A DNA stretch of 47,352 bases from [Mycobacterium] fortunisiensis. Its GTDB lineage: Bacteria > Actinomycetota > Actinomycetes > Mycobacteriales > Mycobacteriaceae. Under the pieces are notes generated by a model. That model was not told the DNA's origin. It searched no databases and saw nothing but the letters and a program-made list of their open reading frames with translations. The stretch covers positions 1 to 47,352 of the forward strand of contig NZ_VOMB01000003.1 in assembly GCF_019050325.1 (NCBI RefSeq), written 5' to 3'. Position numbers and translations under genes: made by a program. Positions 29,697 to 38,587 of this stretch are shown in pieces (the first letter of the stretch is position 1; every line of letters begins with the position of its first letter).

Positions 29697-31202
29697 ATGC
29701 GACGTACTTCGACGGGGGCGGTCCTCGGCGCGCTGGCGCTGACCGTGGCACTGGCCGGCTGTGATGCAAAGACCGAACTGCAGACCGACGGGGAACAGAC
29801 CCGAGAGCTGTCATCGGCGGCGATGCAGTTCGCCGATCAGTTGCGCGAGCGGGTGTCCGCCGACGCGATGATGGCGCACCTGGACAAGCTGCAGGAGATC
29901 GCCAACGCGCACGACGGCAACCGGGCACTGGGCACCTCGGGGTACGACGCGAGCGTGGACTACGTGGTCAACGCGCTGCGGGACAAGGGCTTTGACGTGG
30001 AGACTCCGGAGTTCGAGGTGCGGATACCCTTCGCCCAGGACCCCCAGGTGACGGTGGGTGGCCAGCCCGTCACCGCCAAGCCGCTGGAGTTCACCATCGG
30101 TACCGACCAGGCCGGGGTGTCCGGGCCGCTGGTCGCGGCGAAGGTGGAGGACACCCCCGGATGCGAGCCTGCCGATTACGACGGGCTGCCGGTCGCCGGT
30201 GCGGTGGTGCTGGTCGACCGGGGTGCCTGCGCCTTTGCCGACAAACAGAAGGTGGCCGCCGAGCGTGGCGCGGTCGCGATGATCGTCGTCAACACGAACA
30301 ACGACGAGAAGATGGGCGGCACGCTGGGCCGTGACACCGACGTCAAGATCCCGGTGGTGAGCGTGACCAAGGACGAGGGCACCCGGCTGCGCAACGCGCC
30401 CGGGCCCGCCACGATCATGCTGACCGCGGGCGCCCGCATCGAACGCACCCGCAACATCATCGCGCAGACGAAGACCGGCTCCACCTCGGACGTGGTGATG
30501 GTCGGTGCGCACCTGGACAGCGTTCCGGAGGGGCCCGGCATCAACGACAACGGCTCCGGGGTGGCCGCTGTGCTGGAAACGGCGTTGCAGCTGGGTGATT
30601 CACCGCAGGTGACCAACGCGGTGCGGTTCGGGTTCTGGGGGGCTGAGGAAGAAGGGCTGCTGGGCTCGACCAACTACGTCGAATCCCTCGACGTGGAGGA
30701 GCTCAAGGACATCGCCATGTACCTGAACTTCGACATGCTCGGCTCGCCGAACCCCGGGTACTTCACCTACGACGGCGACCAGTCCGTGCCGCCGGACGAG
30801 CGCGGCCGCCCGCGCGTTCCGGAAGGCTCGGCCGGTATCGAGCGCACGCTGGCGACCTATCTGGAGGACGCCGGTAAAACCCCGCGCGACACCAGCTTTG
30901 ACGGCCGCTCCGACTACGACGGGTTCACCCTGGCCGGAATCCCCGCCGGCGGATTGTTCTCCGGCGCCGAGGACAAGATGAACGCCGAGGAAGCCAAGTT
31001 GTGGGGCGGGCAGGTGGACCAGCCATTCGACCCCAACTACCACAAGAACACCGATACCCTTGAGCACGTGAACCGGGATGCACTGCAGATTCATGGCGAG
31101 GGGGTGGCGTACGCTGTCGGGCTCTACGCCCAAGATCGGCGGGGCCGCAATGGTTTACCGGTCCGCTCCGACCGCACGCGTCACCAGATCACCGCCCAGT
31201 GA
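29697..31202 (+). CDS. lpqL: M28-family lipoprotein aminopeptidase (LpqL-type)
   Basis: A 501-residue exported lipoprotein peptidase. The signal peptide ends in the lipobox LAGC (Cys22). A PA domain (about 130-250, with CEPADYDGLPVAGAVVLVDRG) is inserted before the M28 zinc-peptidase core. Metal-site residues are the His in VGAHLDS, the Asp in GINDNGSG, the Glu pair in WGAEEEG, the Asp in NFDMLG and the final His in NYHKNTDT. It should trim N-terminal residues of peptides at the cell surface. Its stop overlaps the GTG of a paralogue. The gene symbol rests on similarity and on position after thiG as in M. tuberculosis. Confidence 0.9.
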   Translation: MRRTSTGAVLGALALTVALAGCDAKTELQTDGEQTRELSSAAMQFADQLRERVSADAMMAHLDKLQEIANAHDGNRALGTSGYDASVDYVVNALRDKGFDVETPEFEVRIPFAQDPQVTVGGQPVTAKPLEFTIGTDQAGVSGPLVAAKVEDTPGCEPADYDGLPVAGAVVLVDRGACAFADKQKVAAERGAVAMIVVNTNNDEKMGGTLGRDTDVKIPVVSVTKDEGTRLRNAPGPATIMLTAGARIERTRNIIAQTKTGSTSDVVMVGAHLDSVPEGPGINDNGSGVAAVLETALQLGDSPQVTNAVRFGFWGAEEEGLLGSTNYVESLDVEELKDIAMYLNFDMLGSPNPGYFTYDGDQSVPPDERGRPRVPEGSAGIERTLATYLEDAGKTPRDTSFDGRSDYDGFTLAGIPAGGLFSGAEDKMNAEEAKLWGGQVDQPFDPNYHKNTDTLEHVNRDALQIHGEGVAYAVGLYAQDRRGRNGLPVRSDRTRHQITAQ

Positions 31203-32632
31203 CAGGGCGTCGACTCGCTGCCGTACTGCTCGTTACCGCCCTGGCGGGATGCTCGGCCCAGGCCGCGCAGACCGCGCTCGATCCGGACGACCTGGCGGGC
31301 CGGGTCACCGTCGACGCGATATTCACCCATCTGCGCAAGCTGCAGGAGATCGCCGATCAGCACGACGGCAACCGGGCCGTCGGCAGCACCGGTTACGACG
31401 CCAGCGTGGACTATGTGGCACAGCTGTTGCGTGACAAGGGCTTCGACGTGTCGACACCGGAGTTCGAGCGGATGGGGGCGATGCGCGGCGGGCACCCGGC
31501 ATTGCGGGTGTCCGGCCGCGACTTCCGGGCGGACCAGGCCTCGATGCTGGTGACGACGGCGCCGGGCGGGCTCAACGCACCCACCCTGCGGCCGGGCAAA
31601 CCGTCCGGCTGCGCGGTCACCGACTACGGGTCGGTCGACGTGTCCGGTGCCATTGCCGTGGTCGACGAAACCGGGTGTTCGGTTGTGCAGAAACAGAACA
31701 CCGCCCTGGCCAAGGGTGCGGTAGGGCTGCTGGTGGTCGACACCGGTCGCCCGGCGCCCGGCGGTTTGTTCACCACCGGCTACTACCGGCAACTCACCGT
31801 CCCGGTCGGCATCATCGACGGAGAAGCCGATGCGGCGCTGCGCCGAACCAGCGCCCCGGTGCGGCTGACCCTCGACGGCAAAGCCGAAATGATGAAGTCG
31901 CGCAGTGTGACCGCGCAGACCAAGACCGGCTCGGCCGCCGATGTGGTGCTCGTCGGCGCTCATCTGGACAGCGTCGGGGGCGGGCCGGGGATCAACGACG
32001 ACGGTTCCGGGGTGGCTGCCGTCCTGGAAACCGCGCTGCAACTCGGCAGCTCGCCGCGGGTCGCCAACGGGGTGCGGTTCGCGTTCTGGGGCGCCGAGGA
32101 GATGGGTCTGGACGGGTCCACGCAGTATGTGCGCGATCTGGCGATGGACGAACTCGACGATCTGGCGTTGTACCTGAACTTCGACATGGTCGGCTCGCCC
32201 AACACCGGGTTCTTCACCTACGACGGCGATCAGTCCGGCCAGGCCACCCACCCCAAGGCGATGCCGGAGGGCTCGGCCGGTATCGAACGGACCCTGGCCG
32301 GCTACCTCAACCTGGCTGGGGCGCGGCCCGCGGACATGCCGATCGGCGCCACCACCGATTACCACCCGTTCCTGCAGGCCGGGGTGCCGGTCGGCGGGGC
32401 CACCACGGGCTCGTCGCAGCGCAAGACCGAGGTACAGGCCCGGCTGTGGGGCGGACGTCCCGGGGTGGCGTTCGATCCGAACAACCACACCGCGCGCGAC
32501 ACGATCGACAACGTCGACGCCCGCGCCCTCGGGATCATGGGCCCGGCGATCGCGTTCGCCGTCGGCACCTACGCCCGGTCGATCGAGGGCCCCAACGGGG
32601 TGCCGGCGCGCAGCAAGCGACACCGCGGCTGA
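31199..32632 (+). CDS. Second M28-family lipoprotein aminopeptidase, paralogue of the preceding gene
   Basis: A 477-residue protein with the same plan: lipobox LAGC (Cys18), PA domain, then the M28 core. The zinc-site motifs are intact: [28 protein letters not shown] and NNHTARDT. Residues following the signal peptide ([29 protein letters not shown]) match the first copy closely, while the PA domain is more divergent. The GTG start gives GTGA overlap with the upstream stop, so the two are translated together. It is a tandem duplication whose divergence suggests different peptide preferences. A small hairpin region follows before the polyketide synthase gene. Confidence 0.9.
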   Translation: MTGRRLAAVLLVTALAGCSAQAAQTALDPDDLAGRVTVDAIFTHLRKLQEIADQHDGNRAVGSTGYDASVDYVAQLLRDKGFDVSTPEFERMGAMRGGHPALRVSGRDFRADQASMLVTTAPGGLNAPTLRPGKPSGCAVTDYGSVDVSGAIAVVDETGCSVVQKQNTALAKGAVGLLVVDTGRPAPGGLFTTGYYRQLTVPVGIIDGEADAALRRTSAPVRLTLDGKAEMMKSRSVTAQTKTGSAADVVLVGAHLDSVGGGPGINDDGSGVAAVLETALQLGSSPRVANGVRFAFWGAEEMGLDGSTQYVRDLAMDELDDLALYLNFDMVGSPNTGFFTYDGDQSGQATHPKAMPEGSAGIERTLAGYLNLAGARPADMPIGATTDYHPFLQAGVPVGGATTGSSQRKTEVQARLWGGRPGVAFDPNNHTARDTIDNVDARALGIMGPAIAFAVGTYARSIEGPNGVPARSKRHRG

Positions 32633-32633
32633 T

Positions 32634-32679
32634 TTCACCGACGCCGGATTTTCGGCAGGCATTTTCGGGCAGCGGTGAA
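32634..32679 (+). repeat. Inverted repeat after the second peptidase gene
   Basis: TTCACCG at 32634-32640 pairs with CGGTGAA at 32673-32679, and inside it GCCG and CGGC (32643-32656) form a smaller hairpin. It could be a terminator for the peptidase pair or an attenuator. The evidence is only pairing seen by eye. Confidence 0.3.
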
Positions 32680-32717
32680 CCGCCGGAGGTAGCCCCCCGT
32701 AGTACGGGTATGGGAAT

Positions 32718-32723
32718 TAACGT
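32718..32723 (+). promoter_or_regulatory. -10 element for the type III polyketide synthase operon
   Basis: TAACGT matches TANNNT and lies 7 bp before ATG 32731. This supports ATG 32731 over the upstream in-frame ATG 32710. Confidence 0.45.
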
Positions 32724-32730
32724 CGCCAGA

Positions 32731-33798
32731 ATGCCCAGCCACAGCACGATTGCCGGCGTCCACGCCGTACTGCCGCCGCATCGGTACACCCAGGACGAGG
32801 TCACCCGCGCGCTGCTGGACCTGCCCGGCTACGCCGACTTCGAGGACATGGTGCGGGCGCTGCACAAGAGCGCGAAAGTGAACAGCCGGTATCTGGTGCT
32901 GCCCCTGGAGCAGTACGCCGAACTCGACGATTTCGGGGAATCCAACAGTCTTTTCATCGAACACGCCACCGAACTGGGGTGTGCGGCGCTGTCCGGGGCG
33001 CTGGACGAGGCCGGTCTGCGGCCGCAGGACGTCGACCTGATCGTCACCACCACGGTGACCGGGGCGGCGGTGCCGTCGTTGGACGCCCGCATCGCCGGCC
33101 GGCTCGGTCTGCGGCCGGACGTGCGGCGCATTCCGATCTTCGGGCTGGGCTGTGTGGCCGGCGCCGCCGGCATCGCCCGGCTCAACGACTATCTGCGCGG
33201 AGCGCCCGACAAGGTGGCGGTACTGGTGTCGGTCGAGTTGTGTTCGCTGACCCGCAAACACCATCCGGCCATGCCGACCCTGGTGGCCGGGGCGCTGTTC
33301 GGGGATGGGGCCGCCGCCGTGGTATCGGTCGGCCAGGAGCGGGCCAGGCAGGTGGCGCCGAGTGGACCCGACGTGCTCGATTCGGTCAGCCATCTCTACC
33401 CGGATTCGTTGCAGGCCATGGGCTGGGAGATCGGGCGCGACGGCTTCGAGATCGTGCTGAGTGCCGAGGTGCCCGGCTTCGTGGGCCGCTACCTGGGTGA
33501 CGACGTCACCGGATTCCTCGGCGCCCACGGCCTGTCCGTCGAGGACGTGGCCGCCTGGGTCAGCCATCCCGGTGGCCCGAAGGTGATCGAGGCGATCATC
33601 GACACCCTCGGATTACCCGCGGACGCACTGGATCTCACCTGGCAGTCCCTTGCCGACGTCGGCAACCTGTCGTCCTCGTCGGTGCTGCACGTGCTGCGCG
33701 ACACCATTCGCAAGCGGCCCGAACCGGGTGCTCCCGGGGTGCTGATGGCCATGGGTCCGGGCTTCTGCTCGGAGCTCGTCCTGCTGCGCTGGCGCTGA
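32731..33798 (+). CDS. Type III polyketide synthase (chalcone-synthase family)
   Basis: A 355-residue homodimeric condensing enzyme. The catalytic triad is visible: Cys141 in [11 protein letters not shown], His279 in WVSHPGGPK and Asn312 in [10 protein letters not shown], with the closing [11 protein letters not shown] loop. Such mycobacterial enzymes (Pks10/Pks11/Pks18 class) extend long-chain acyl-CoA starters with malonyl units to pyrones or resorcinol-type products. It is the first gene of a three-gene coupled operon with a methyltransferase and an FAD monooxygenase, the arrangement reported in mycobacteria for polyketide quinones that carry electrons under low oxygen. ATG 32710 is an alternative start. 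Confidence 0.94.
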   Translation: MPSHSTIAGVHAVLPPHRYTQDEVTRALLDLPGYADFEDMVRALHKSAKVNSRYLVLPLEQYAELDDFGESNSLFIEHATELGCAALSGALDEAGLRPQDVDLIVTTTVTGAAVPSLDARIAGRLGLRPDVRRIPIFGLGCVAGAAGIARLNDYLRGAPDKVAVLVSVELCSLTRKHHPAMPTLVAGALFGDGAAAVVSVGQERARQVAPSGPDVLDSVSHLYPDSLQAMGWEIGRDGFEIVLSAEVPGFVGRYLGDDVTGFLGAHGLSVEDVAAWVSHPGGPKVIEAIIDTLGLPADALDLTWQSLADVGNLSSSSVLHVLRDTIRKRPEPGAPGVLMAMGPGFCSELVLLRWR

Positions 33799-34307
33799 TG
33801 AACACCAGAAGGTTCACCGCCCTGATCGCCGTCGTCGCCGCCGAGCGGGTGCTCGAGCTGATGGTGTCCAACCGCAACCTGCGCTGGAGTGAAGCCCACG
33901 GCGGCAAGGAATTCGGCGCCGGGCACTATCCGGTGATGGTGGCGCTGCACAGTGCGCTGCTGGCGGGTTCGTTGCTCGAAGCGCGACGGCGCCGCCCCCG
34001 GCCGGTGTTCGGCTGGGCGATGGCCGCGGTGGTGCTCGCCGCCCAAGGGCTGCGCTGGTGGTGCATCAGGACATTGGGCCGCCAGTGGAACACCCGGGTG
34101 GTGGTGGTGCCCGGCGCGGCGCGCGTCGTCGATGGTCCGTACCGGCGGCTGCCGCACCCGAACTACGTGGCCGTGGTCGCCGAAGGGGCGGCCCTGCCAC
34201 TGGTCGGGGGCGCGTGGATCACCGCTGTGGTGTTCACGCTCGCCAACGCCGCATTGTTGCGCACCCGGATCCGGGTGGAAAACGAAGCGCTGCAAGGCTT
34301 GACGTGA
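33798..34307 (+). CDS. Isoprenylcysteine carboxyl methyltransferase-family membrane protein
   Basis: A 169-residue integral membrane methyltransferase of the ICMT/PEMT type. It has about four hydrophobic segments. The C-terminal SAM-binding signature is GPYRRLPHPNYVAVVAEG followed by the conserved RVENEAL. In this operon it probably methylates the polyketide head group rather than a protein; that is inference from context. The ATG overlaps the polyketide synthase stop by one base (TGATG), and its own stop overlaps the next start (GTGA). Confidence 0.9.
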   Translation: MNTRRFTALIAVVAAERVLELMVSNRNLRWSEAHGGKEFGAGHYPVMVALHSALLAGSLLEARRRRPRPVFGWAMAAVVLAAQGLRWWCIRTLGRQWNTRVVVVPGAARVVDGPYRRLPHPNYVAVVAEGAALPLVGGAWITAVVFTLANAALLRTRIRVENEALQGLT

Positions 34308-35329
34308 TCGATCTGCTCGTCGCGGGTGGCGGGCCGGCCGGGCTGGCCACCGCGGTCCACGCGGCGCGGGCCGGGTTGGAGGTCGTGGTGGTGGAACGTC
34401 GCCGCGGGCCGATCGACAAGGCCTGCGGCGAGGGCCTGATGCCGCACTCGGTACGACAGCTGCAGCGGCTCGGCGTGGAGCCGGACGGACGAAACTGCCG
34501 GGAGTTCTACGGTATTCGCTACCTGGACGGCCGGCGCACCGCCGAGGCCCGCTTCCGCGACGGGCCAGGCCGCGGAGTGCGTCGCACGGTGCTGCACGCC
34601 GCGCTGGCGGAGGCCGCGGCGGGGGCCGGGGTCACGGTGGTGCACGGCGAGGTGGGCCCGGTGACCCAGGACTCGACCTCGGTGAGCGCGGCCGGTTTTC
34701 GGGCCCGATATCTTGCGGCCGCCGACGGATTGCATTCACCGATCCGCCGCGCGAGCGGGCTCAGCGCCGGGGAAGGCCGGCGACGACGCTGGGGCATCCG
34801 GCGCCACATCGAGATCGCGCCCTGGTCGGACTGCGTCGAGGTGTACTGGGGCCCTGATGCCGAGGCGTACGTGACGCCGGTGAGTGACAGTTGCGTGGGG
34901 GTGGCGATCCTGACGTCGACGCGCGGGGGCTTCGACGAGCATCTGTCTGCGTTTCCGATGCTGGCCGAGCGGATTCACGGGTTGACGCACGGTCAGGATC
35001 GGGCGGCCGGGCCGCTGCGGCAGAAGGTGCGCAGCCGCAGCGCCGGCCGGGTGCTGCTGGTCGGCGATGCGGCCGGCTACGTCGACGCGCTGACCGGAGA
35101 GGGGATGGGGCTGGCCTTCGGTGCGGCCGAACTGCTGGTGGGCTGCGTGCGGGCCGACGCGCCCGGTGATTACGACCGGCAATGGCGCGCGCTGACCCGT
35201 CGCTACCGCCTGCTGACCGCAGCGCTGCTGCACGGCAGCGGCTTCGGTCCCGTGCGGGCCGGTATCACCCCGGTGTCGGCGGCTTTGCCGGCCTTGTTCA
35301 CCCGGGTGGTCAACGCGCTGGGCGAGTAG
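34304..35329 (+). CDS. FAD-dependent monooxygenase/oxidoreductase of the polyketide operon
   Basis: A 341-residue flavoprotein with the geranylgeranyl-reductase/PHBH-like plan. The N-terminal dinucleotide motif is LLVAGGGPAGLATAVHAARAG, and the second FAD motif is GRVLLVGDAAGYVDALTGEGMGLAF. In between is KACGEGLMP, typical of this class. It likely hydroxylates the alkyl-resorcinol or pyrone product to give a quinone. GTG at 34304 gives GTGA overlap with the methyltransferase stop. It is the last gene of the operon, and a degenerate STAS remnant lies directly downstream. Confidence 0.92.
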   Translation: MIDLLVAGGGPAGLATAVHAARAGLEVVVVERRRGPIDKACGEGLMPHSVRQLQRLGVEPDGRNCREFYGIRYLDGRRTAEARFRDGPGRGVRRTVLHAALAEAAAGAGVTVVHGEVGPVTQDSTSVSAAGFRARYLAAADGLHSPIRRASGLSAGEGRRRRWGIRRHIEIAPWSDCVEVYWGPDAEAYVTPVSDSCVGVAILTSTRGGFDEHLSAFPMLAERIHGLTHGQDRAAGPLRQKVRSRSAGRVLLVGDAAGYVDALTGEGMGLAFGAAELLVGCVRADAPGDYDRQWRALTRRYRLLTAALLHGSGFGPVRAGITPVSAALPALFTRVVNALGE

Positions 35330-35336
35330 CGCCGGA

Positions 35337-35554
35337 TGCGGCCTGCTGGACCACATTCCGATGGCCGCGTTCGAGGAGGCACCGGGCCCGGTCGAATGGT
35401 TCGTGCTGAACGCCGAAGCGCAGGTGGATCCCGAACTGACCGCCGTCGACGCGCTGGAGCAGCTGCGGCGGGCTTCATCGATCGGGTCGGTGCCGACCGG
35501 ATCTTCCCCACCATGCCGATCGCGGTGGAGGCGTTCCGAAATCGTTCCGCCTAG
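35337..35554 (+). pseudogene. Remnant of a SulP-type transporter STAS domain
   Basis: The stretch from 35361 reads AAFEEAPGPVEWFVLNAEAQ and then DPELTAVDALEQLRR, typical of the STAS domain at the C-terminus of SulP anion transporters. The frame then shifts, and the tail AGFIDRVGADRIFPTMPIAV continues in another frame to TAG at 35552-35554. The normal segment between these parts (about 25 residues) is missing, as are the whole membrane domain and the beginning of STAS. There is no plausible start. The stop shares CTAG with the convergent DUF222-HNH stop, so the downstream gene may have arrived at this spot. Confidence 0.75.
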
Positions 35555-37239
35555 AACGGCGGTGGTTTGTCTTGTTCGGTGTTGAGTCGGCGTTCGGTGT
35601 TGATGCGTTGGGTGCGGGTTTGTTGGCGGGTGCGTTGGCGCAGCGGCATTTTGATGTGTCGGTCGGTGGTGGCTGTGGGGCTAGGGCCGGGTGTTGGGGC
35701 TGGGGTGGAGGTGTGGGTGGCCTGGTCGGGGAACAGGATCTGGCTGAAGGGGGTGGTGTGGTAGATGTGGCCGGTGGGGGCGGTCCAGGTGTGGCTGCCG
35801 TCGGGGTGTTGCACATCGGTCCAGCCACCGTCGCCGGCCGGGAAGGTCTTCAAAAGGTGGTGGGTTCGGCATTTTGGTCCGAGGTTGCCGGGGTGGGTGG
35901 CGCCGGCCGGCCAGGGTGTGCAGTGGTCGAGGTCGCAGTGGTCGGCGGCGACTGCGCAGCCGGGGAACATGCAGGTGAGGTCCCGCGTCCGGACGTAGGC
36001 GGCCAGTTTGGTTGAGGGCCGGTAGTGGGTTTGGGTGGTGAGGTCTTCGGGGTGGGTGAGGTGTGTGATGGTGGCGCCGGTGGCGATCAGTTCGGCGAGC
36101 AGGGGTGCGGGCACGATCCCGCCGCCGAGAATGATTGCGGGAGGCCCGGTTACCGAAGGTGTGCCGTCGGCGGTGTAGTCGTGGGGCTCGCCGTGGATGT
36201 GTGGGTCGCGGGGTGAGTGTGCGGGGCCTGCAGTGGTGGTGTCGGCGGGCGTCTCAATCGTGTCGGGGGCCGTAGGAGGGCGCTCCTTGTCGGGTGGGTG
36301 GCCCTGACCGGCATCGCCTGTGTCTGTGCGGAGCGGGCCTTGGTCGCGGGCGGCGACCCGGGTGGTGGCTTCTTCACCCGCGTCTTGTTCGTCCGTGTCG
36401 TCGTGACCGTGGGTGGCGGGTTGGGGCAGGGTTTGGGCGAGTAGGTGGATGACTGCGGCGCGGGAGCGTGGGTCTGGGCCGGTGGCTTGGCAGTCGGGGT
36501 TGTCGCAGTGGCAGGTGAGGTGGTCGGTGCCGGCGCCGAGGGCGCCGAGGGCGTCGGCGCGGCGTTGTCCGAGGGTGCGTGGGTCGTTGTCGCAGACGCT
36601 GTGGGCCATGGTGGTGAGCAGTTTTTTGATCAGGGCGGCGTCGGTGGCCAGGAGGCGTCCCCAGATGGTGGTGGTGCCGTGGGGGTCGTCGGGGTCGCCG
36701 AAGCAGATGTCGCGGTCGCGGGCGGCTTTGCGGGTTGTGCGGACGGCGGCGGGGTCGAATTTTTCGATCCAGACGTCGATGGCCTGTTCGGTTTTGGTGG
36801 GTGAGAGGGCGCCGTAGGTGGTGGCGGCGCCGGCCAGGGCGGTGTCGATCAGGGCCCAGGCGTCCTGGTCGGTGATGTTGTGGGTGCGCCAGGTGATGGT
36901 GGCGATGACTTTTGCCGGGATGTCGCCGCGGGCGAACACGGCGGCGACTTTGGGTAGGTGTTGGTGCAACGCCTGGGCGATGCGCATTTGGGTGGAGGCG
37001 GCTTTGCGGCCCAGGTTGCAGGCGGCGCTGATGGCGGCGGCGGCGGTTTCCCAGCCGTCGATCGCGCGGTGCGCTGACACCTCGTCTTCGTCGTCGCAGT
37101 GTCGGGCCACGATCTCGGCGATCACCGCCAGGCGGGCGGCGGCTTGGCTGGCTTCGGCGCGGGTGTGGTGTTCGAGGGCGTCGATCAGTGCGGTGTCGGT
37201 GAGGTCACCGAGCACCTGCCGATCAAGCAATTCGAACAC
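35551..37239 (-). CDS. DUF222/HNH endonuclease-domain protein (13E12 repeat family)
   Basis: A 562-residue protein. The N-terminal two-thirds form the helical DUF222 domain (including CHCDNPDC at the start of a variable linker). A long acidic, low-complexity linker (about 280-370) follows, then the HNH nuclease core at about 420-461 with CMFPGCAVAADHCDLDHCTPWPAG and KCRTHH. The tail is basic and ends PPPF. These genes occur in many copies in mycobacteria; their activity is unproven. I chose GTG 37239, which is 7 bp after TAACAT and lies inside a perfect LexA box, so expression should be SOS-induced and leaderless. Upstream in-frame TTG 37275 is an alternative. Confidence 0.88.
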   Translation of the reverse strand: MFELLDRQVLGDLTDTALIDALEHHTRAEASQAAARLAVIAEIVARHCDDEDEVSAHRAIDGWETAAAAISAACNLGRKAASTQMRIAQALHQHLPKVAAVFARGDIPAKVIATITWRTHNITDQDAWALIDTALAGAATTYGALSPTKTEQAIDVWIEKFDPAAVRTTRKAARDRDICFGDPDDPHGTTTIWGRLLATDAALIKKLLTTMAHSVCDNDPRTLGQRRADALGALGAGTDHLTCHCDNPDCQATGPDPRSRAAVIHLLAQTLPQPATHGHDDTDEQDAGEEATTRVAARDQGPLRTDTGDAGQGHPPDKERPPTAPDTIETPADTTTAGPAHSPRDPHIHGEPHDYTADGTPSVTGPPAIILGGGIVPAPLLAELIATGATITHLTHPEDLTTQTHYRPSTKLAAYVRTRDLTCMFPGCAVAADHCDLDHCTPWPAGATHPGNLGPKCRTHHLLKTFPAGDGGWTDVQHPDGSHTWTAPTGHIYHTTPFSQILFPDQATHTSTPAPTPGPSPTATTDRHIKMPLRQRTRQQTRTQRINTERRLNTEQDKPPPF

Positions 37240-37247
37240 ATGTTCGA
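37232..37247. promoter_or_regulatory. LexA (SOS) box over the DUF222-HNH start codon
   Basis: TCGAAC ACAT GTTCGA is a perfect match to the mycobacterial LexA consensus TCGAAC-N4-GTTCGA. It touches the -10 element TAACAT (37247-37252) and covers the GTG start (37237-37239), so LexA would block initiation directly. LexA sites have been described for 13E12-family genes in M. tuberculosis. Confidence 0.85.
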
Positions 37248-37321
37248 TGTTACTCGTGACTGCCCAGTCCAGCAACGGTTTTCGAAGAGATCTGCACTGT
37301 CGCTCACCAGGCGGGCAAAGG

Positions 37322-38542
37322 TTATGTTCTCGACCTCGCCGCGTAGATAGCCGCGCCCACCGCTGTCGCGGCGAGCCCCGTGATCACCGAAGCCGGCGGG
37401 AGTGCGAAGGCCAGGACGACACAGCCGGTCAGGCCTGCCATCGGAATCACACGATGGCCGAGGGTCCATGCGGCAGCATTGGCGATCGCGTAGTACAGCA
37501 GCACCGCGAACGACGAAAACCCGATCGCCCCACGCAGATCCACGACTGCGGCGAGCGTGGCCACCACGATGCCCACGACTACCTCGGCCCGATGCGGGAC
37601 GTTGAACCGGGGATGCACCGCGGCCAGCCCGTGCGGCAGGTGGTGGTCGCGCGCCATGGCCAGCGTGGTCCGCGACACCCCGAGGATCAGCGTCAGCAGC
37701 GAGCCCAGCGCCGCCACCGCGGCTCCGGCCCGTACCACCGGCTGCCAGTGCGGTGCCCCCGCGGCAGCGACGGCATCGGCGAGCGGGGCCGGCGCGGTGG
37801 CCAGGCCCGGTCCGCCGAGCACCGCGAGCACGGTGACGGCCACCACTGCGTAGACCACCAGAGCGATGCCCAGGGCGATCGGGATCGCCCTGGGAATGGT
37901 GCGCACCGGATCGCGGATCTCCTCGCCGAGCGTGGCGATGCGGGCGTAACCGGCGAACGCGAAGAACAGCAACCCGGCGGCCTGCAGCACACCACCCGCG
38001 CTGACGTCACCACCGAGCGACAGTCGGCTCGCGTCGGCAGTACCGGAACCGGCGATGATCACCACTACCGCGGCCAGGACCGCCAGCACGGACGCGACGA
38101 TGATGCGGGTGAGCAGTGCCGACTTCTGGATTCCGGCGTAGTTCACTGCGGTCAGCGCCACCACCGCGGCGACCGCCACGGCGTGTGCCCACTGCGGCCA
38201 GACATAGAGACCCACGGTCAGCGCCATCGCCGCGCACGACGCGGTCTTGCCGACGACGAAACTCCAGCCCGCCGCGTAACCCCAGAACTCGCCGAGGCGT
38301 TCGCGCCCGTAGATGTAGGTGCCGCCGGACTCTGGGTAGCACGCGGCCAGCCGCGCCGAGGACGTCGCATTGCAGTAGGCGACGACGGCGGCCACCGCGA
38401 GGCCGATGAGCAGACCGCTCCCGGCGGCGGCCGCGGCCGGTGCGAGGGCGGCGAAAATGCCTGCGCCCACCATGGATCCGAGGCCGATCACGACGGCGTC
38501 AGCCGTCCCGAGCCCGCGTTGCAGCCCGTCGGGGGTGGTCAC
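37322..38542 (-). CDS. APC-family amino acid permease
   Basis: A 406-residue transporter with about eleven to twelve membrane segments. The first helix has the APC substrate-binding signature VIGLGSMVGAGIFAAL, followed by YPESGGTYIYGRERLGEFWGYAAGW. The sixth-helix region is GLLFFAFAGYARIATLGEEIRDP. The protein is a little shorter than the usual 450-500. The substrate cannot be read. GTG at 38542 is exactly 6 bp after TACGAT, so the gene looks leaderless. It lies 45 bp downstream of the thioesterase gene on the same strand. Confidence 0.93.
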   Translation of the reverse strand: MTTPDGLQRGLGTADAVVIGLGSMVGAGIFAALAPAAAAAGSGLLIGLAVAAVVAYCNATSSARLAACYPESGGTYIYGRERLGEFWGYAAGWSFVVGKTASCAAMALTVGLYVWPQWAHAVAVAAVVALTAVNYAGIQKSALLTRIIVASVLAVLAAVVVIIAGSGTADASRLSLGGDVSAGGVLQAAGLLFFAFAGYARIATLGEEIRDPVRTIPRAIPIALGIALVVYAVVAVTVLAVLGGPGLATAPAPLADAVAAAGAPHWQPVVRAGAAVAALGSLLTLILGVSRTTLAMARDHHLPHGLAAVHPRFNVPHRAEVVVGIVVATLAAVVDLRGAIGFSSFAVLLYYAIANAAAWTLGHRVIPMAGLTGCVVLAFALPPASVITGLAATAVGAAIYAARSRT

Positions 38543-38548
38543 TCGGCG

Positions 38549-38554
38549 ATCGTA
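38549..38554 (-). promoter_or_regulatory. -10 element for leaderless APC permease gene
   Basis: TACGAT on the minus strand, 6 bp before GTG 38542. Confidence 0.45.
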
Positions 38555-38587
38555 GGGCGGTACCCAGATACCGCTCGATCGCTGCGT

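Noticed and set aside
32635..32730. SigF-type promoter GGGTAT at 32706-32711 before the polyketide synthase
   Set aside because: No GTTT-like -35 element is found at the right distance; the TAACGT element with 7-bp spacing is a better explanation.
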